Part shown: in pieces, positions 16,847 to 26,332 of the stretch
Layout: every line of letters begins with the position of its first letter
How positions within the stretch are numbered: the stretch's first letter is position 1
Assembly (NCBI GenBank): GCA_036008465.1
Contig: DASYNP010000009.1
Span: 1 to 64,000, forward strand
DNA: 64,000 bases
Origin: DASPSM01 sp036008465
GTDB taxonomy: Bacteria; Planctomycetota; Planctomycetia; Planctomycetales; Planctomycetaceae
Reading direction: 5' to 3'
Notes under the pieces: generated by a model
Database searches by the model: none
Told to the model about the DNA's origin: nothing
The model's input: the letters and a program-made list of their open reading frames with translations, nothing else
Translations under genes and position numbers: made by a program

Positions 16847-17049
16847 GGCGCAGATCCTCCCTGCCCCCGACTGGATCGTCCGAATTGAGTGCGAAATGTG
16901 CTCGGGAAAGGCACGCATTTTCGTGTTGGGCCCATTCCGGTCAAGGCCAAATCGGCAGCCGGCCGAGCACAGAGACGTCGCATTAAGACCGGCCTCGTCC
17001 GGCCGCAGTGCCCGCCGACCGGGAGCGCATCAGGAGGGCATCGAAATGC

Positions 17050-20000
17050 CTAGTTCGCAGCCGCGTAACGGGCGATCCGTTCGGCGCGGGCGAGACGCCC
17101 TTCGGCGGCTTCAATTGCAGATTGCCGGAGTGCCGGGGAATTTGGATTCCCTTCGAGTCGCCAGAGCTGCCGCGCGAGCTTGGCTGTCGTTCCTTCGGCT
17201 TCGAGATTGAACAGGACTGTGCGGGCTGCCGGCGCCAGTCCTTGATCCAAGTTCTTCAAGAGTTCCATCTGCAGGTTAAGGACTTGATTTGCGTCGCGCG
17301 GATAGGACTGCCACGAGGAAATGAAGTGGTCCAGAATTCCCGCCACAACACGTTCCGCCAGGATTGACGTTCGCGCGGCGTCGCGAAGCGAGCCAATCAG
17401 CCGCCGAGTTTTGAGCCAACCACCGCTGGCGATATGCGCGAGCGTCTGCCCAAGTGCCCGCGGATCGGCCCGTCCGTCGGCGATTCCCTCGATGAGCGCA
17501 TCGATCGCGAGCCCGCGGGCCTGATCGTCGCGGCCGAGCAATCCGAGCCACAGGGCGGTCCGCGCCATTTCGGTCCAGCCGCGATCGACAGCCTTGAGTG
17601 GCGACAGGATCCCGGCCACAGGCTCGAACATCGACGACTTGTCATTCAAGCGGCTCATCAATTGGCAGCAGGCCGTCGCCAGTGTTGCCTCGGAGTTGAG
17701 CGGCCACTGCGACGCCAATAGCTCGTCGTCCCACTCGCGATGCATATGCCAATCGCGACCGTTGGGAACCAGGAGGACTTGTTCAACCGTGGGACGTGCC
17801 GGGACCCTTCCGCTGACGATGGCGTCGGGCGTCCAGTCGATGCATTGCGTCAGAAAGGCTGTGTTGAACTGGGTCTTTTTAACTTCCTCAGGCGCGAGGC
17901 GCGTGTCGAACCGGAAGGCCACAGGCGTGATCACGTTGGGCTCGCGATCGCCGAAGCCCAACACCTGAAGCTCTTCGAGCAATCCCCGCGGATCTCTCGC
18001 GCGCGCGGCCGCCAGCCATTCGTCGGCCAGGTCGCGATCAGACGCGGTCGGGCGTTCGTCGCCGCCGAGCGCGTAGCGCACGATGCGTCCAGGGGGCTCG
18101 GGCAAGTCGGCCGCTTTCTTGAGGGCTTCCGCGCGGAAGTCGGGAGCCAGTCGCAGCAAGGCACCGATCAGGTCGAAGCGATGCCGCAGCCCGCCGGGGT
18201 CGCGGAGCGCGTGCAGTCGGTCGACAAATATTCGCGGATCGATCCAACCGCCGCGGTGCGTGGGCGTCGCCAGCACGGGTCCGAAAGCCTGGCTTCGGAA
18301 ACGGGTGATGAGTAACGCCAGGCGCTGCTCGAAGACCACGTGCGGAACGGGATTCCAAAACCGCAAATTGGGAAAACTCACGTCGATTCCGAGCCAGCGA
18401 CCGATCAGAATCAGCAGATTTCGACCGAGGCAGAGCAAATCGGCCGCGCCGGTCAGCCGGTTGGCCGGCCGGTGGTTGATCGCGTGACAAAGCCCCTGTG
18501 TCTTAGCCTCGAAGTCATCGGGCCTTTGCCGGCCGAGACGCATGATGGCGTCCACGATTCGCTCGATCTGCTCGGGCCGCTCGACGACTTCGAACAAATG
18601 CGCGACCGCGTCGATCAGCTCGTCGAGCGTGTTGATCGGTTCGATCGGCTCGACACCGGAAAGCACGGGGCACACGGTCGGGTCCGGATCGAAAGCGGGC
18701 GGCAGCTCGTTTTTCTCAAGGGCCGAGTCGAGAGCGCCGAGGCCCGCCGCGCCGCGCACCCAGGCGGGCAGAGCAGCCAGCCGGTTCAGGGCCGCCTGAT
18801 GTCGTTGATCGAGAGTGGCCGCTTTCGAACCGCCCGCGGTCGACGCTTGAGCGTCGTTATTCTGACCCGCGAGTTCTTCGAGTCGGCGGCGATGTTGGGC
18901 GCCGAGTTGGCTTGTCGACTGCGCGACCTCGGACACGTCGAGCGATTGATCGCGGGCCTGCCATTTCTCGAGCAGCTTGACAGCCTGATCGTGAACCTCA
19001 GTCGACTTGTGACTGAGTGCCGCGGTTACCGCGCGAAGTGCCGCCGGCCGCTGCTGTGGATCGGACTTCAAAACTCGTTCGATCAGAAGTAACGCACGCT
19101 TGGCACGCGTTTTATCGGTGACAGCGAAGCAAGCGGGAATGCTCTCGAGAAAGGCCGCCGCATCGAGACGCTGGCTCACCGCCAGCCGCTTGAGAGCCGT
19201 CAACGTCATCCCAACGACCAAGCGATTGTCGCTGCGGAACAAATCGCGATGGACCCCTTCTCTCGCGGCGATCTCGTCGTCGGTTAGCTCCAGCATCTCG
19301 ACAAAGTGCACCAGGCCGTGCCGCGCGGGCTTGCGAAAGTCTTGCCACAGGGCGGCGAGTGCCGCGTCGATCAACCGGCCGCGATCGATGATTCCTCCTC
19401 GCGCCCAGTTATTGAGCCGTTCGACCCAGGAAACAAAAACAGGGCGGCCGGGCGTGCTGGGCAACGGCGTCTGCTGCGACCGGGGTGGATCGCCCTTCTT
19501 CAACTTCGGCACCCAGTCAAAGACCATGGTGTCGACCGTAAAGAAACGCCAGATGTCGGTGGCGACCACGTCGGCGTCGCGCACGGCATCGAACTCTTGG
19601 CTTCCCTGGGCAAGCAAGCGAATATAGGCGTCGGACGTCGGCTTACTAATCACGCCGGCTTTGATCAGCTCGCGGACATCCGTTAAGGACGGGCGATGCC
19701 ACCACCAGCGGCTGGTGGACTCCAACTGCAAATTAACCCAGTCGTCAGCCCATCCCGGTCGCCGATCGATCAGGATCTTCTTCACCGCCTCGAGCCACGG
19801 TCCTTCGTGCGGAAACATTCCGAGCCGACCGGGAACGACTCGCTTCGCTTGACTCCACGGGCAGCAGGCAAGCAACGCCAAGCGCGCGAGCCCACCCTCA
19901 TAGCTCGGTATGCCGAAGTTGGTGCGTTCGGCCTGACGGGCTTCCGAGAAGATTTTCTGAGCCGCGTTCGAGAGTTTCTTGCGCTCTGGCTCGCCGAGTG

Positions 20001-20217
20001 GCGAGAAGGCATCGGCGAAGGCCAGCGGCGTGCTTTTCGATTCGTACAGCGACTGCAGGTCAAACGATGTGTGCGGGGCTCGCACTTCTTCACTGGCGGT
20101 TGCGGGCTCGGCAGATGGTGTAGAGCCAGTCGCCGGTTCGGCGCAATCGGCGGTCACGTCCGCTTTATCCGGGTCGGGCGAATTCTCTAGGTCGCCAAAA
20201 ATTCGAAGGAAGATCAT
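17050..20217 (-). CDS. Large repeat-like protein, possibly DUF6493 family, next to SWIM gene
   Basis: The 1055-aa, mostly helical protein contains HEAT-like stretches (ALLLIERVLKSDPQQRPAAL, KSTEVHDQAVKLLEKWQ). It has a C-terminal region with RDWHMHREWDDELL and QARGLAIDALIEGIADGRAD. From its size and place beside a SWIM zinc-finger gene I suspect DUF6493, but this is from memory and not a motif match. No signal peptide is evident. Start choice is open: ATG 20217 or TTG 20235, neither with a good ribosome-binding site. It follows the SWIM gene by about 60 bases and is probably co-transcribed. A scaffold or regulatory role is inference. Confidence 0.7.
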   Translation of the reverse strand: MIFLRIFGDLENSPDPDKADVTADCAEPATGSTPSAEPATASEEVRAPHTSFDLQSLYESKSTPLAFADAFSPLGEPERKKLSNAAQKIFSEARQAERTNFGIPSYEGGLARLALLACCPWSQAKRVVPGRLGMFPHEGPWLEAVKKILIDRRPGWADDWVNLQLESTSRWWWHRPSLTDVRELIKAGVISKPTSDAYIRLLAQGSQEFDAVRDADVVATDIWRFFTVDTMVFDWVPKLKKGDPPRSQQTPLPSTPGRPVFVSWVERLNNWARGGIIDRGRLIDAALAALWQDFRKPARHGLVHFVEMLELTDDEIAAREGVHRDLFRSDNRLVVGMTLTALKRLAVSQRLDAAAFLESIPACFAVTDKTRAKRALLLIERVLKSDPQQRPAALRAVTAALSHKSTEVHDQAVKLLEKWQARDQSLDVSEVAQSTSQLGAQHRRRLEELAGQNNDAQASTAGGSKAATLDQRHQAALNRLAALPAWVRGAAGLGALDSALEKNELPPAFDPDPTVCPVLSGVEPIEPINTLDELIDAVAHLFEVVERPEQIERIVDAIMRLGRQRPDDFEAKTQGLCHAINHRPANRLTGAADLLCLGRNLLILIGRWLGIDVSFPNLRFWNPVPHVVFEQRLALLITRFRSQAFGPVLATPTHRGGWIDPRIFVDRLHALRDPGGLRHRFDLIGALLRLAPDFRAEALKKAADLPEPPGRIVRYALGGDERPTASDRDLADEWLAAARARDPRGLLEELQVLGFGDREPNVITPVAFRFDTRLAPEEVKKTQFNTAFLTQCIDWTPDAIVSGRVPARPTVEQVLLVPNGRDWHMHREWDDELLASQWPLNSEATLATACCQLMSRLNDKSSMFEPVAGILSPLKAVDRGWTEMARTALWLGLLGRDDQARGLAIDALIEGIADGRADPRALGQTLAHIASGGWLKTRRLIGSLRDAARTSILAERVVAGILDHFISSWQSYPRDANQVLNLQMELLKNLDQGLAPAARTVLFNLEAEGTTAKLARQLWRLEGNPNSPALRQSAIEAAEGRLARAERIARYAAAN

Positions 20218-20276
20218 GTCGCACGCAGGATGCAATCTCTTCGCGGGGCAGCGCCAACAGCACGCCGCGATTAGCG

Positions 20277-21677
20277 CTATTCTGTCTCGAATTCCTCCAT
20301 CGACCTGAACTCCGCCTCGTCCGTCTCATCGACCGTCAGCCGTTCTGAACCCTCGACTTTCATCCGGACGGCCAGAATGTGTTTGCAGGCGCCGCGCTGC
20401 CCCTGATACCGGCTGTACCAGTGGCACGTACATTTGTTGCCGCTGGGACGCAGGCGAACGTACTGCTCGAACTCGCTGCCGGGAACCTTCGCGTCCACTT
20501 CTGATCCATTCTGCGTGACGATCTCAACGCGCTCGACCAGCTCGCGGGCATTTTTTAGTCTCGGCTGAAGCTGGTCAACCTTTTCGAGGTCGAAGGGCAA
20601 CACGCGGTGAAAATATCGACCCGCCGCGACGTCATAACCCGCCAGGCCGCGGGCCCCTAAGACCGCCAGGGCCGCTTCGACGGCGCCTTCACTGAGTCCC
20701 GCGCGGCTACCGATCCCGGCCGGATCGATGTGTGATTGCCAATTCAATGCGTCAGCAACAGTGGGGAGCGCGGTCTCCCATTCGCCTGTCGCCAATCGCT
20801 CGAGCATCTGCCCCTCGCCGGAGAAGCCGCGATTCAGCTCGGGGCTGACGAGGGCAAAAAAGCGACCGACGTCGCTCTGGATCTGCCAGCCGCTGGTCTG
20901 CGATTCTTCATCGTAAAAGACTTGCACGCTGCGGGCTGACGCGAGGAGTGGCTCCAAAACGCGAACACGATCGACCCCCTCGAAGCGAACGGCCCCCGGC
21001 TTCTCGTTGGGCGTCACGCGGTAGGTGCGGCCCGTCCTCGCAATAAACCAGCCCTGCCGCGAATTCGACTTCGGAAGCGATCGGAACAAGTCCCGGGCCT
21101 CGAGCGGAGCCAGCTCAAGATGAGGAACCAACCGCGGTTGATAGGCCTGCACTTCGCAAAACCCCTTGATCCAACGGACGGGCAACTTGACCTTGCGCTC
21201 GATGATTTTTTCCTCGCCGGTCTTCAGTGCGACGCCACGGCCGCCGACCTGGAACGAGGCCTCCGCTCGATCGGACATTCGCCGCAGGGCCGCGCGCATG
21301 GGGTTATTGAAGTCGACGTTGGTCGTGCCTTTGCCGCGCAGGTCGACGTCGAACGCCTCGGGGGACAAATCGACGCGGGCATAGACCCCGCAGCAACTGC
21401 TAAAGCCCTCAAACCGCAACATGCCGCCGCCGCTGGTGACGACGGGATCGAGCACCATCGGGGCAAGCTTTTGGTAGAAGCGAGTGCGAACGATGTCGCA
21501 CAGCACGGTGAGCATTTGTCCGACGACCGCGGGCCGCCGGAGCTTGCCTTCAAAGAAGAGATCGTCCGATGTCTCGTCGAGGCTGGTCGCCATTCGGACT
21601 CGAGGAGCATTGTCCTGCACCTCGACCGCGGACTCGAATGGATACCGATAGGTGTAGCCGATCGTTGTTGCGCTCAT
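20277..21677 (-). CDS. SWIM zinc-finger protein
   Basis: The 466-aa cytoplasmic protein ends in a SWIM finger of form C-x-C-x12-C-x-H, with Cys416, Cys418, Cys431 and His433. SWIM fingers bind DNA or protein. The rest has no motif I recognise, apart from an acidic C-terminal tail. The gene follows cobA/hemD by 24 bases, so it may be read through from the upstream housekeeping operon, and it precedes the large 1055-aa gene. In other bacteria SWIM genes of this type sit with large repeat proteins and sometimes with MoxR/VWA genes; none of the latter are visible here. Confidence 0.85.
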   Translation of the reverse strand: MSATTIGYTYRYPFESAVEVQDNAPRVRMATSLDETSDDLFFEGKLRRPAVVGQMLTVLCDIVRTRFYQKLAPMVLDPVVTSGGGMLRFEGFSSCCGVYARVDLSPEAFDVDLRGKGTTNVDFNNPMRAALRRMSDRAEASFQVGGRGVALKTGEEKIIERKVKLPVRWIKGFCEVQAYQPRLVPHLELAPLEARDLFRSLPKSNSRQGWFIARTGRTYRVTPNEKPGAVRFEGVDRVRVLEPLLASARSVQVFYDEESQTSGWQIQSDVGRFFALVSPELNRGFSGEGQMLERLATGEWETALPTVADALNWQSHIDPAGIGSRAGLSEGAVEAALAVLGARGLAGYDVAAGRYFHRVLPFDLEKVDQLQPRLKNARELVERVEIVTQNGSEVDAKVPGSEFEQYVRLRPSGNKCTCHWYSRYQGQRGACKHILAVRMKVEGSERLTVDETDEAEFRSMEEFETE

Positions 21678-21701
21678 CGCCGGCTCCTTAACGCGTCACA
21701 A

Positions 21702-23258
21702 CTATGAGACACTATTCTCCGAGCCGCGCCCAGCGGATTCGACTCGCACGATGGCGTCGATGATTCCGTCCCATGTATAGGACGTCGCCTCAGCCGCGAT
21801 CTCGAGACCGAGTTCGCGCGCCCAGGCCGACGTCACGGGGCTGATGCTCGCCAGCCGCGTTTTGCGTTCGAGTTGAGCCCGGGCGGTCGGCGTGCATAGC
21901 TTCACGAGCGCCTCAACGATCGATGGACTTCCCAGGCCGATCCAATTGAGGTCGCCCCGCTCAAGTCGAGCGAGCTCGATCGGCGGCAAGGCGGCAATGT
22001 CGACGTTGCGATAGACCACCACTTCTTCGACGGTGGCACCCGCTTGCGATAGTTGTTGCCGTAGAACGTCGCGTCCTCGATCGGTGCGGGCCCAGAGCAC
22101 GCGCCCGCTTCCGACCTGTCGCACCAATTCTTCTGCCAAAGATTCGGCCCGGAATTGTGGAGGCACGAGATCGGGTCGCAGACCAAAACGGGCGAGCGCC
22201 TCGCCGGTCGCCGGGCCGATCGCAGCGATCTTTGTTTGCGCCAACCGCCGGGCATCTCCGCCTGCCTGCCACAGCCGCGACAGAAAAAAATCGACCCCGT
22301 TGACGCTCGTGAAAATCAGCCAATCGAAATCTGCGAGCCGACGGAGCGCGTCATCAACGGGAGCCCAGTCGCTTGGTGGCAGGATCTCGATCGTCGGCAA
22401 AAGGACCGGCTCGGCCCCAAGTCGCAAAACTCGTTCGAGCACGGGTCCCGACTGTGCGGCCGGCCGAGTTATCGCGATCCGTCGTCCAAATAGGGGCAGC
22501 CGCTCGAACCAGGCGATGCTCTCGCGACGGGTCACGCATTCCCCGATCACGATGATCGACGGTGGGCGCACCCCAGCTTGTTTCACGCACGCGGGCAATT
22601 CGCCGAGCGGTGCGACAATCGCCCGCTGCGTTGGATTGGTGGCCGAACTGATGAGGCACGCCGGCGTCGATACGGGCATTCCGGCACGGATCAAGTCGGC
22701 CGCCAGACTCGCGAGGCGTTGCAGCCCCATATAGAAAACAAGCGTCCCCGGAAAGCGGGCGATTGCTTCGTAGTCCAAGGCGGACTGCCCTTTCACCGGG
22801 TCTTCGTGTCCAGTGATGAAGGCGACTGCGGAGGCGTATTGGCGATGCGTGAATGACAGTCCGGCGTATTCACCCGCGGCTACTGCGGCTGTGACACCCG
22901 GGACCACCTCGAAGTCGATGTGCGCGGAGGCCAGAGCCGCCGCCTCTTCACTGCCGCGACCGAAGATGTACGGATCGCCCCCTTTCAAACGGACGACGAT
23001 TTTGCCGGCTTGTGCCTCGGCAATCAGCCGGCGATTGATCGCTTCCTGCCCGGAGATCCCGTCACCCGTCTCTTGTCGATGTGTGCGCTCGACTAACCCA
23101 GTCGCGAATCGCAAGAGCAGCGGATTGACCAGTCCGTCGTACAGGACGAGATCGGCTGACCGAAGGCACTCGAGTCCCTTGATCGTCAGGAGTCCCGGAT
23201 CGCCCGGGCCGGCTCCGACGAGATAAACCTTACCAGCGCGTGACATGGACTCGGTCAC
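21702..23258 (-). CDS. cobA/hemD: Uroporphyrinogen-III C-methyltransferase / uroporphyrinogen-III synthase fusion
   Basis: The 518-aa bifunctional protein works in tetrapyrrole synthesis. Residues about 8-250 are a SUMT (CobA) domain: VGAGPGDPGLLTIKG, VVRLKGGDPYIFGRGSEE, and PGVTAAVAAGEYAGLSFTHR. Residues about 260-505 are HemD, beginning LFGRRIAITRPAAQSGPVLERVLRLG. HemD closes hydroxymethylbilane to uroporphyrinogen III and CobA methylates it toward siroheme or cobalamin. GTG 23258 overlaps the coaB stop (GTGA); ATG 23246 is an alternative. It ends the coaC-coaB run. Ferrochelatase lies 25 kb away at 48367. Confidence 0.92.
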   Translation of the reverse strand: MTESMSRAGKVYLVGAGPGDPGLLTIKGLECLRSADLVLYDGLVNPLLLRFATGLVERTHRQETGDGISGQEAINRRLIAEAQAGKIVVRLKGGDPYIFGRGSEEAAALASAHIDFEVVPGVTAAVAAGEYAGLSFTHRQYASAVAFITGHEDPVKGQSALDYEAIARFPGTLVFYMGLQRLASLAADLIRAGMPVSTPACLISSATNPTQRAIVAPLGELPACVKQAGVRPPSIIVIGECVTRRESIAWFERLPLFGRRIAITRPAAQSGPVLERVLRLGAEPVLLPTIEILPPSDWAPVDDALRRLADFDWLIFTSVNGVDFFLSRLWQAGGDARRLAQTKIAAIGPATGEALARFGLRPDLVPPQFRAESLAEELVRQVGSGRVLWARTDRGRDVLRQQLSQAGATVEEVVVYRNVDIAALPPIELARLERGDLNWIGLGSPSIVEALVKLCTPTARAQLERKTRLASISPVTSAWARELGLEIAAEATSYTWDGIIDAIVRVESAGRGSENSVS

Positions 23259-23890
23259 CGGCGATCGGCTTTGGGGACGTTGGCTCCCAGCCAGGAGATG
23301 AGATGCCCCGCAACGGCCGCCTTGGGCCCGGAAAAACTCGTGACCACGCGACCGGAGGCCTCCAGCACCTCGACGCTGTTGGATTCCGCACCGATGGCAC
23401 CTGGGCCGTTCAGGACGATCCAGTCGCAGTTTTTCGCCCGCAGTTTTTGCAGGGCGTTCTCCCGTGCGTTGGCCGCCTCGAGCGCGAAACCCAAGACCCA
23501 GCGGCCGTCTTTCAGTCGGCCCAGTTCGGCCAGCACGTCGTCGGTCTCGATCATTTCGAGGGTAATGGGGCCGCCGGTCTTCGAGATCTTGCCCGGCACG
23601 CGGTTGAGCGGCTTGTAGTCGCAGACAGCGGCGGCGGCAATCACTCCGTCACAATCGGCAAACCGAGAGACGCACGCGTCCCGCATCTGGGCCGTCGTGC
23701 TGACGAAGAGGCAGTCGCAACCTTGCGGCGGATCGAGGTGCACGGGCCCGCTGACCAGAACAACCTCGTGACCGGCCCCTTGTGCGGCCGCCGCCAGGGC
23801 GTATCCCATGCGGCCGCTGCTATCATTCGAGAGATAGCGCACGTCGTCTAGATATTCGCGCGTGGGGCCGGCAGTGACGAGGATCCGCAT
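23255..23890 (-). CDS. coaB: Phosphopantothenoylcysteine synthetase (stand-alone CoaB)
   Basis: The 211-aa protein joins phosphopantothenate with cysteine in CoA synthesis. It opens with MRILVTAGPTREYLDDVRYLSNDSSGRMGYALA, the nucleotide-binding start of the CoaB domain, and later has VCDYKPLNR and KDGRWVLGFALE. In most bacteria CoaB is fused to CoaC; here it is separate, 21 bases downstream of coaC. Its stop overlaps the cobA/hemD start by four bases, which suggests translational coupling. Confidence 0.93.
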   Translation of the reverse strand: MRILVTAGPTREYLDDVRYLSNDSSGRMGYALAAAAQGAGHEVVLVSGPVHLDPPQGCDCLFVSTTAQMRDACVSRFADCDGVIAAAAVCDYKPLNRVPGKISKTGGPITLEMIETDDVLAELGRLKDGRWVLGFALEAANARENALQKLRAKNCDWIVLNGPGAIGAESNSVEVLEASGRVVTSFSGPKAAVAGHLISWLGANVPKADRR

Positions 23891-23911
23891 CCCGTGTCAG
23901 TTTAACACGTC

Positions 23912-24484
23912 TCAGTCTGCGACGTGTGACTTCAACAATCGCGTGATGGAAGCCAGGATCTCGGCCGGCTCGGCCATCCGCCCGGGTCCGATTTCCCGGC
24001 AACTCTGCCAGCCGCTTCCTGGCTCGGCCATGTGAAAACCGTCCTCGCGCAGCCGGGCCAGATTGCGCTGGACGGCCGCCTTGACCCACATTTCGGCATT
24101 CATCGAGGGAGCCAACAAGATGGGCCGCGTCACCGTCAGAATCAACGTTGAGAGGAGGTCGTCGGCATGCCCGTTTGCAATCCGCGCCAGAAAGTCGGCC
24201 GTCGCGGGCGCAACCACGAGAATCTCGCACCGGCGAGCCAAACCGATGTGCTCACCCAGAAAATGCTCGCTCGGCGAAAACAGCGCGCCGTGGACCGGGC
24301 GCGTCGTCAGCGCTTCAAACGTGGTCTTGCCGATGAACTTCCGCGCTGCTCGCGTCAGCACGACCGATACCGACGCGCCGGCCTGCACGAGCTTGCTCGT
24401 CAGGTCGGCCGATTTGTAGGCCGCGATTCCCCCGCTCACGCCGAGCAGGATCTCACGGCCCTTGAGGAAGCTTGCGGAAGTCAT
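23912..24484 (-). CDS. coaC: Phosphopantothenoylcysteine decarboxylase (stand-alone CoaC)
   Basis: The 190-aa flavoprotein decarboxylates phosphopantothenoylcysteine to phosphopantetheine. The start REILLGVSGGIAAYKSADLTSKL, His in GEHIGLAR and the P-S-M-N-A-E-M-W motif are family signatures. The substrate-recognition segment MAEPGSGWQSCREIGPGRMAEP follows. It lacks the CoaB half, which is encoded separately downstream. It follows rpoZ on the same strand with a 51-base gap that contains a partial repeat. Confidence 0.93.
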   Translation of the reverse strand: MTSASFLKGREILLGVSGGIAAYKSADLTSKLVQAGASVSVVLTRAARKFIGKTTFEALTTRPVHGALFSPSEHFLGEHIGLARRCEILVVAPATADFLARIANGHADDLLSTLILTVTRPILLAPSMNAEMWVKAAVQRNLARLREDGFHMAEPGSGWQSCREIGPGRMAEPAEILASITRLLKSHVAD

Positions 24485-24492
24485 AGTTCAAT

Positions 24493-24509
24493 GGCAGGCA
24501 GAGCCTGAC
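24493..24509. repeat. Partial copy of the 7549-7596 repeat arm
   Basis: GGCAGGCAGAGCCTGAC matches 15 of 17 bases with the right arm and flank at 7583-7599. Only one arm is present, in the gap between rpoZ and coaC. It may be a relic of a dispersed element or chance; the short length limits confidence. Confidence 0.35.
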
Positions 24510-24535
24510 TTACGCCGCGCCGTCGCGAGAATATC

Positions 24536-24799
24536 CTAGAGATCATCGAGGGATGGCCCGGCGTCACCAGTGTCAGGGCTCTCGTCCGAGGCCACGGCCA
24601 GGTTCCCTGATGCGTCGAGGAAGATTTTGTCCTGCATGATCTCCGCGACGACGATTTCCATCTGGTTCTTGGTCGGCAGCTCCACGAGCGGGCGCGCTCC
24701 GCGATTGAGCGCTACGAGCCGCTTCTGGATCAAGGCGGAGAGCTTGAACCGCCCACCCACCTTGTTGACGATCATTTCTTCTTTGAATTCAGGCAACAT
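24536..24799 (-). CDS. rpoZ: RNA polymerase omega subunit
   Basis: The 87-aa protein reads VNKVGGRFKLSALIQKRLVALNRGARPLVEL, the omega/RpoZ core helices, and ends in an acidic tail. It helps assemble RNA polymerase around beta-prime. The position directly after gmk, with an 11-base overlap, is the common bacterial gmk-rpoZ arrangement and confirms the call. Confidence 0.93.
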   Translation of the reverse strand: MLPEFKEEMIVNKVGGRFKLSALIQKRLVALNRGARPLVELPTKNQMEIVVAEIMQDKIFLDASGNLAVASDESPDTGDAGPSLDDL

Positions 24800-25451
24800 T
24801 CAACTCGTTCTCCCGTGAAATAAGAATCTGCGCGATTTCGCGGACCGCGCTCTCAAGGTCGTCGTTGATCACCTGGTGGCGATAAAACCCGGCGGCCGCC
24901 AACTCGTCTCGCGCAATTTCCATGCGGCGGCGAATGGTGGCTTCGCTTTCCGTGCCGCGGCGGCGCAACCGTTGTTCATACTCCTGAGGCGAGGACGCGC
25001 TCAGAAAGATCGTCACCGCATCCAGGTATTGCTCGACGATGCGGCGGGCCCCCTGCACGTCGATTTCCAAAAGCGCCCAGGCCCGCGCGCGGGCGGCCCG
25101 CTCCAGCTCCGCCCTTAACGTACCATACCAGTATCCCGAACCGAATACCTCCGCGTACTCGAGGAATTCTCCCGCCAGGCGCCGCCGCTCAAATTCGGCC
25201 GGGGCCAAAAAATAGTAGTCCTGGCCGTCGGCCTCCCCGGCGCGGGGCGGCCGCGTGGTGGCCGAAATCGCTTTCATGAGCCGGACTGGGGCGCTCTCGA
25301 CCAGGCGGTTGACGATGGTCGATTTGCCCGAACCGCTCGGACCGGACAAAACGACGATGCGCGAATTCTTCTCGCTGCCCGCTGCACCGCTGCTGCCCTG
25401 ATCGATACCGTGCGTCACTCTGCCGGACCCCCGGTGAAAACGGTCGGTCAC
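24789..25451 (-). CDS. gmk: Guanylate kinase
   Basis: The 220-aa enzyme phosphorylates GMP to GDP. The P-loop GPSGSGKST is near residue 38, with the GMP-binding segment SATTRPPRAGEADGQDYYFL and the lid region RRGTESEATIRRR. A 30-residue N-terminal extension precedes the fold, starting at GTG 25451, which overlaps the yicC stop as GTGA. It is part of the yicC-gmk-rpoZ-coaC-coaB-cobA/hemD run. Confidence 0.95.
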   Translation of the reverse strand: MTDRFHRGSGRVTHGIDQGSSGAAGSEKNSRIVVLSGPSGSGKSTIVNRLVESAPVRLMKAISATTRPPRAGEADGQDYYFLAPAEFERRRLAGEFLEYAEVFGSGYWYGTLRAELERAARARAWALLEIDVQGARRIVEQYLDAVTIFLSASSPQEYEQRLRRRGTESEATIRRRMEIARDELAAAGFYRHQVINDDLESAVREIAQILISRENELNVA

Positions 25452-26332
25452 TCGAGATTCTGCACGACTTCACGAATCCGTTCGATCGCCGACTTGATTT
25501 CGACCACGGCGTGTGCCACCTGGACGTTGTTGGCCTTGGAGCCGATCGTGTTCGCCTCCCGAACCATCTCCTGCGTCAGGAATTCGAGCTTTCGCCCCTG
25601 CGCCTGCGGCTCGCGGACGAAGGCCTGAAACTGCTCGAGGTGCGATCGCAGACGCAGAATTTCCTCGCCGATGTCGCAGCGGTCGGCAAAGATGCTGACC
25701 TCGCGGATCAGATCGGCCGGCTGGACCGACGACTCGCTCCCCGCGAGAAGCTCACGAACACGCTCGTGCAGCTTGTCGCGGAACTCGCGGACGATGGCCG
25801 GCGCCTTAGCCGCAATTTGATCCAGTTCCGCGCCGACGATCTGCAGGTTGGTCTGCAGGTCCTGAGCCATCGAGGCCCCCTCGGCTGCCCGGAATTCGCG
25901 CAACTTCTTCAGCGCAGAACGCAGCGTCGACTCGATGAGCGGCCAGGCCTCGCGCGGATCACTTCGCGTCGAATCCCCCTCTACCACGACGCCCGGCAGC
26001 GCCAGAAGGCCGCTCAGTTCGCGCGGCGGTGATTGGCCGAGCGCCGACGAGAGCGCGTTAAGTTCCTGCCAATAGGCCTTCAAGACCGCCGAATCGAGCC
26101 GATACGCGAGCGACCCTCCGATGCCATCGACCCGCAAGAGCACGTTGACGGTGCCCCGCGAGATCGATTCTCGGACGACGCGCTCGATTTCTCCCTCGAG
26201 CGGCTGAAAGCGTTCGGGCGACTTGACGACGATTTTGAAGTAGCGGTTATTGACGGACCGTACCTCGATGGCGATGCACAGGCGGTCATCCTGACCGCGA
26301 GAGTCGCCAAACCCCGTCATGCTCAGCAGCAA
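25448..26332 (-). CDS. yicC: YicC family endoribonuclease
   Basis: The 294-aa protein starts with the family hallmark MTGFGDSRGQ and continues IEVRSVNNRYFKIVVKSPER. It ends with DUF1732-type helices (RLRSHLEQFQAFV, GRKLEFLTQEMVREANTIGSKAN). YicC proteins are ribonucleases linked to small-RNA turnover. The start may be TTG/ATG at 26332 or the ATG at 26320. The stop overlaps gmk by four bases; yicC-gmk neighbourhood is widespread. Confidence 0.95.
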   Translation of the reverse strand: MLLSMTGFGDSRGQDDRLCIAIEVRSVNNRYFKIVVKSPERFQPLEGEIERVVRESISRGTVNVLLRVDGIGGSLAYRLDSAVLKAYWQELNALSSALGQSPPRELSGLLALPGVVVEGDSTRSDPREAWPLIESTLRSALKKLREFRAAEGASMAQDLQTNLQIVGAELDQIAAKAPAIVREFRDKLHERVRELLAGSESSVQPADLIREVSIFADRCDIGEEILRLRSHLEQFQAFVREPQAQGRKLEFLTQEMVREANTIGSKANNVQVAHAVVEIKSAIERIREVVQNLE

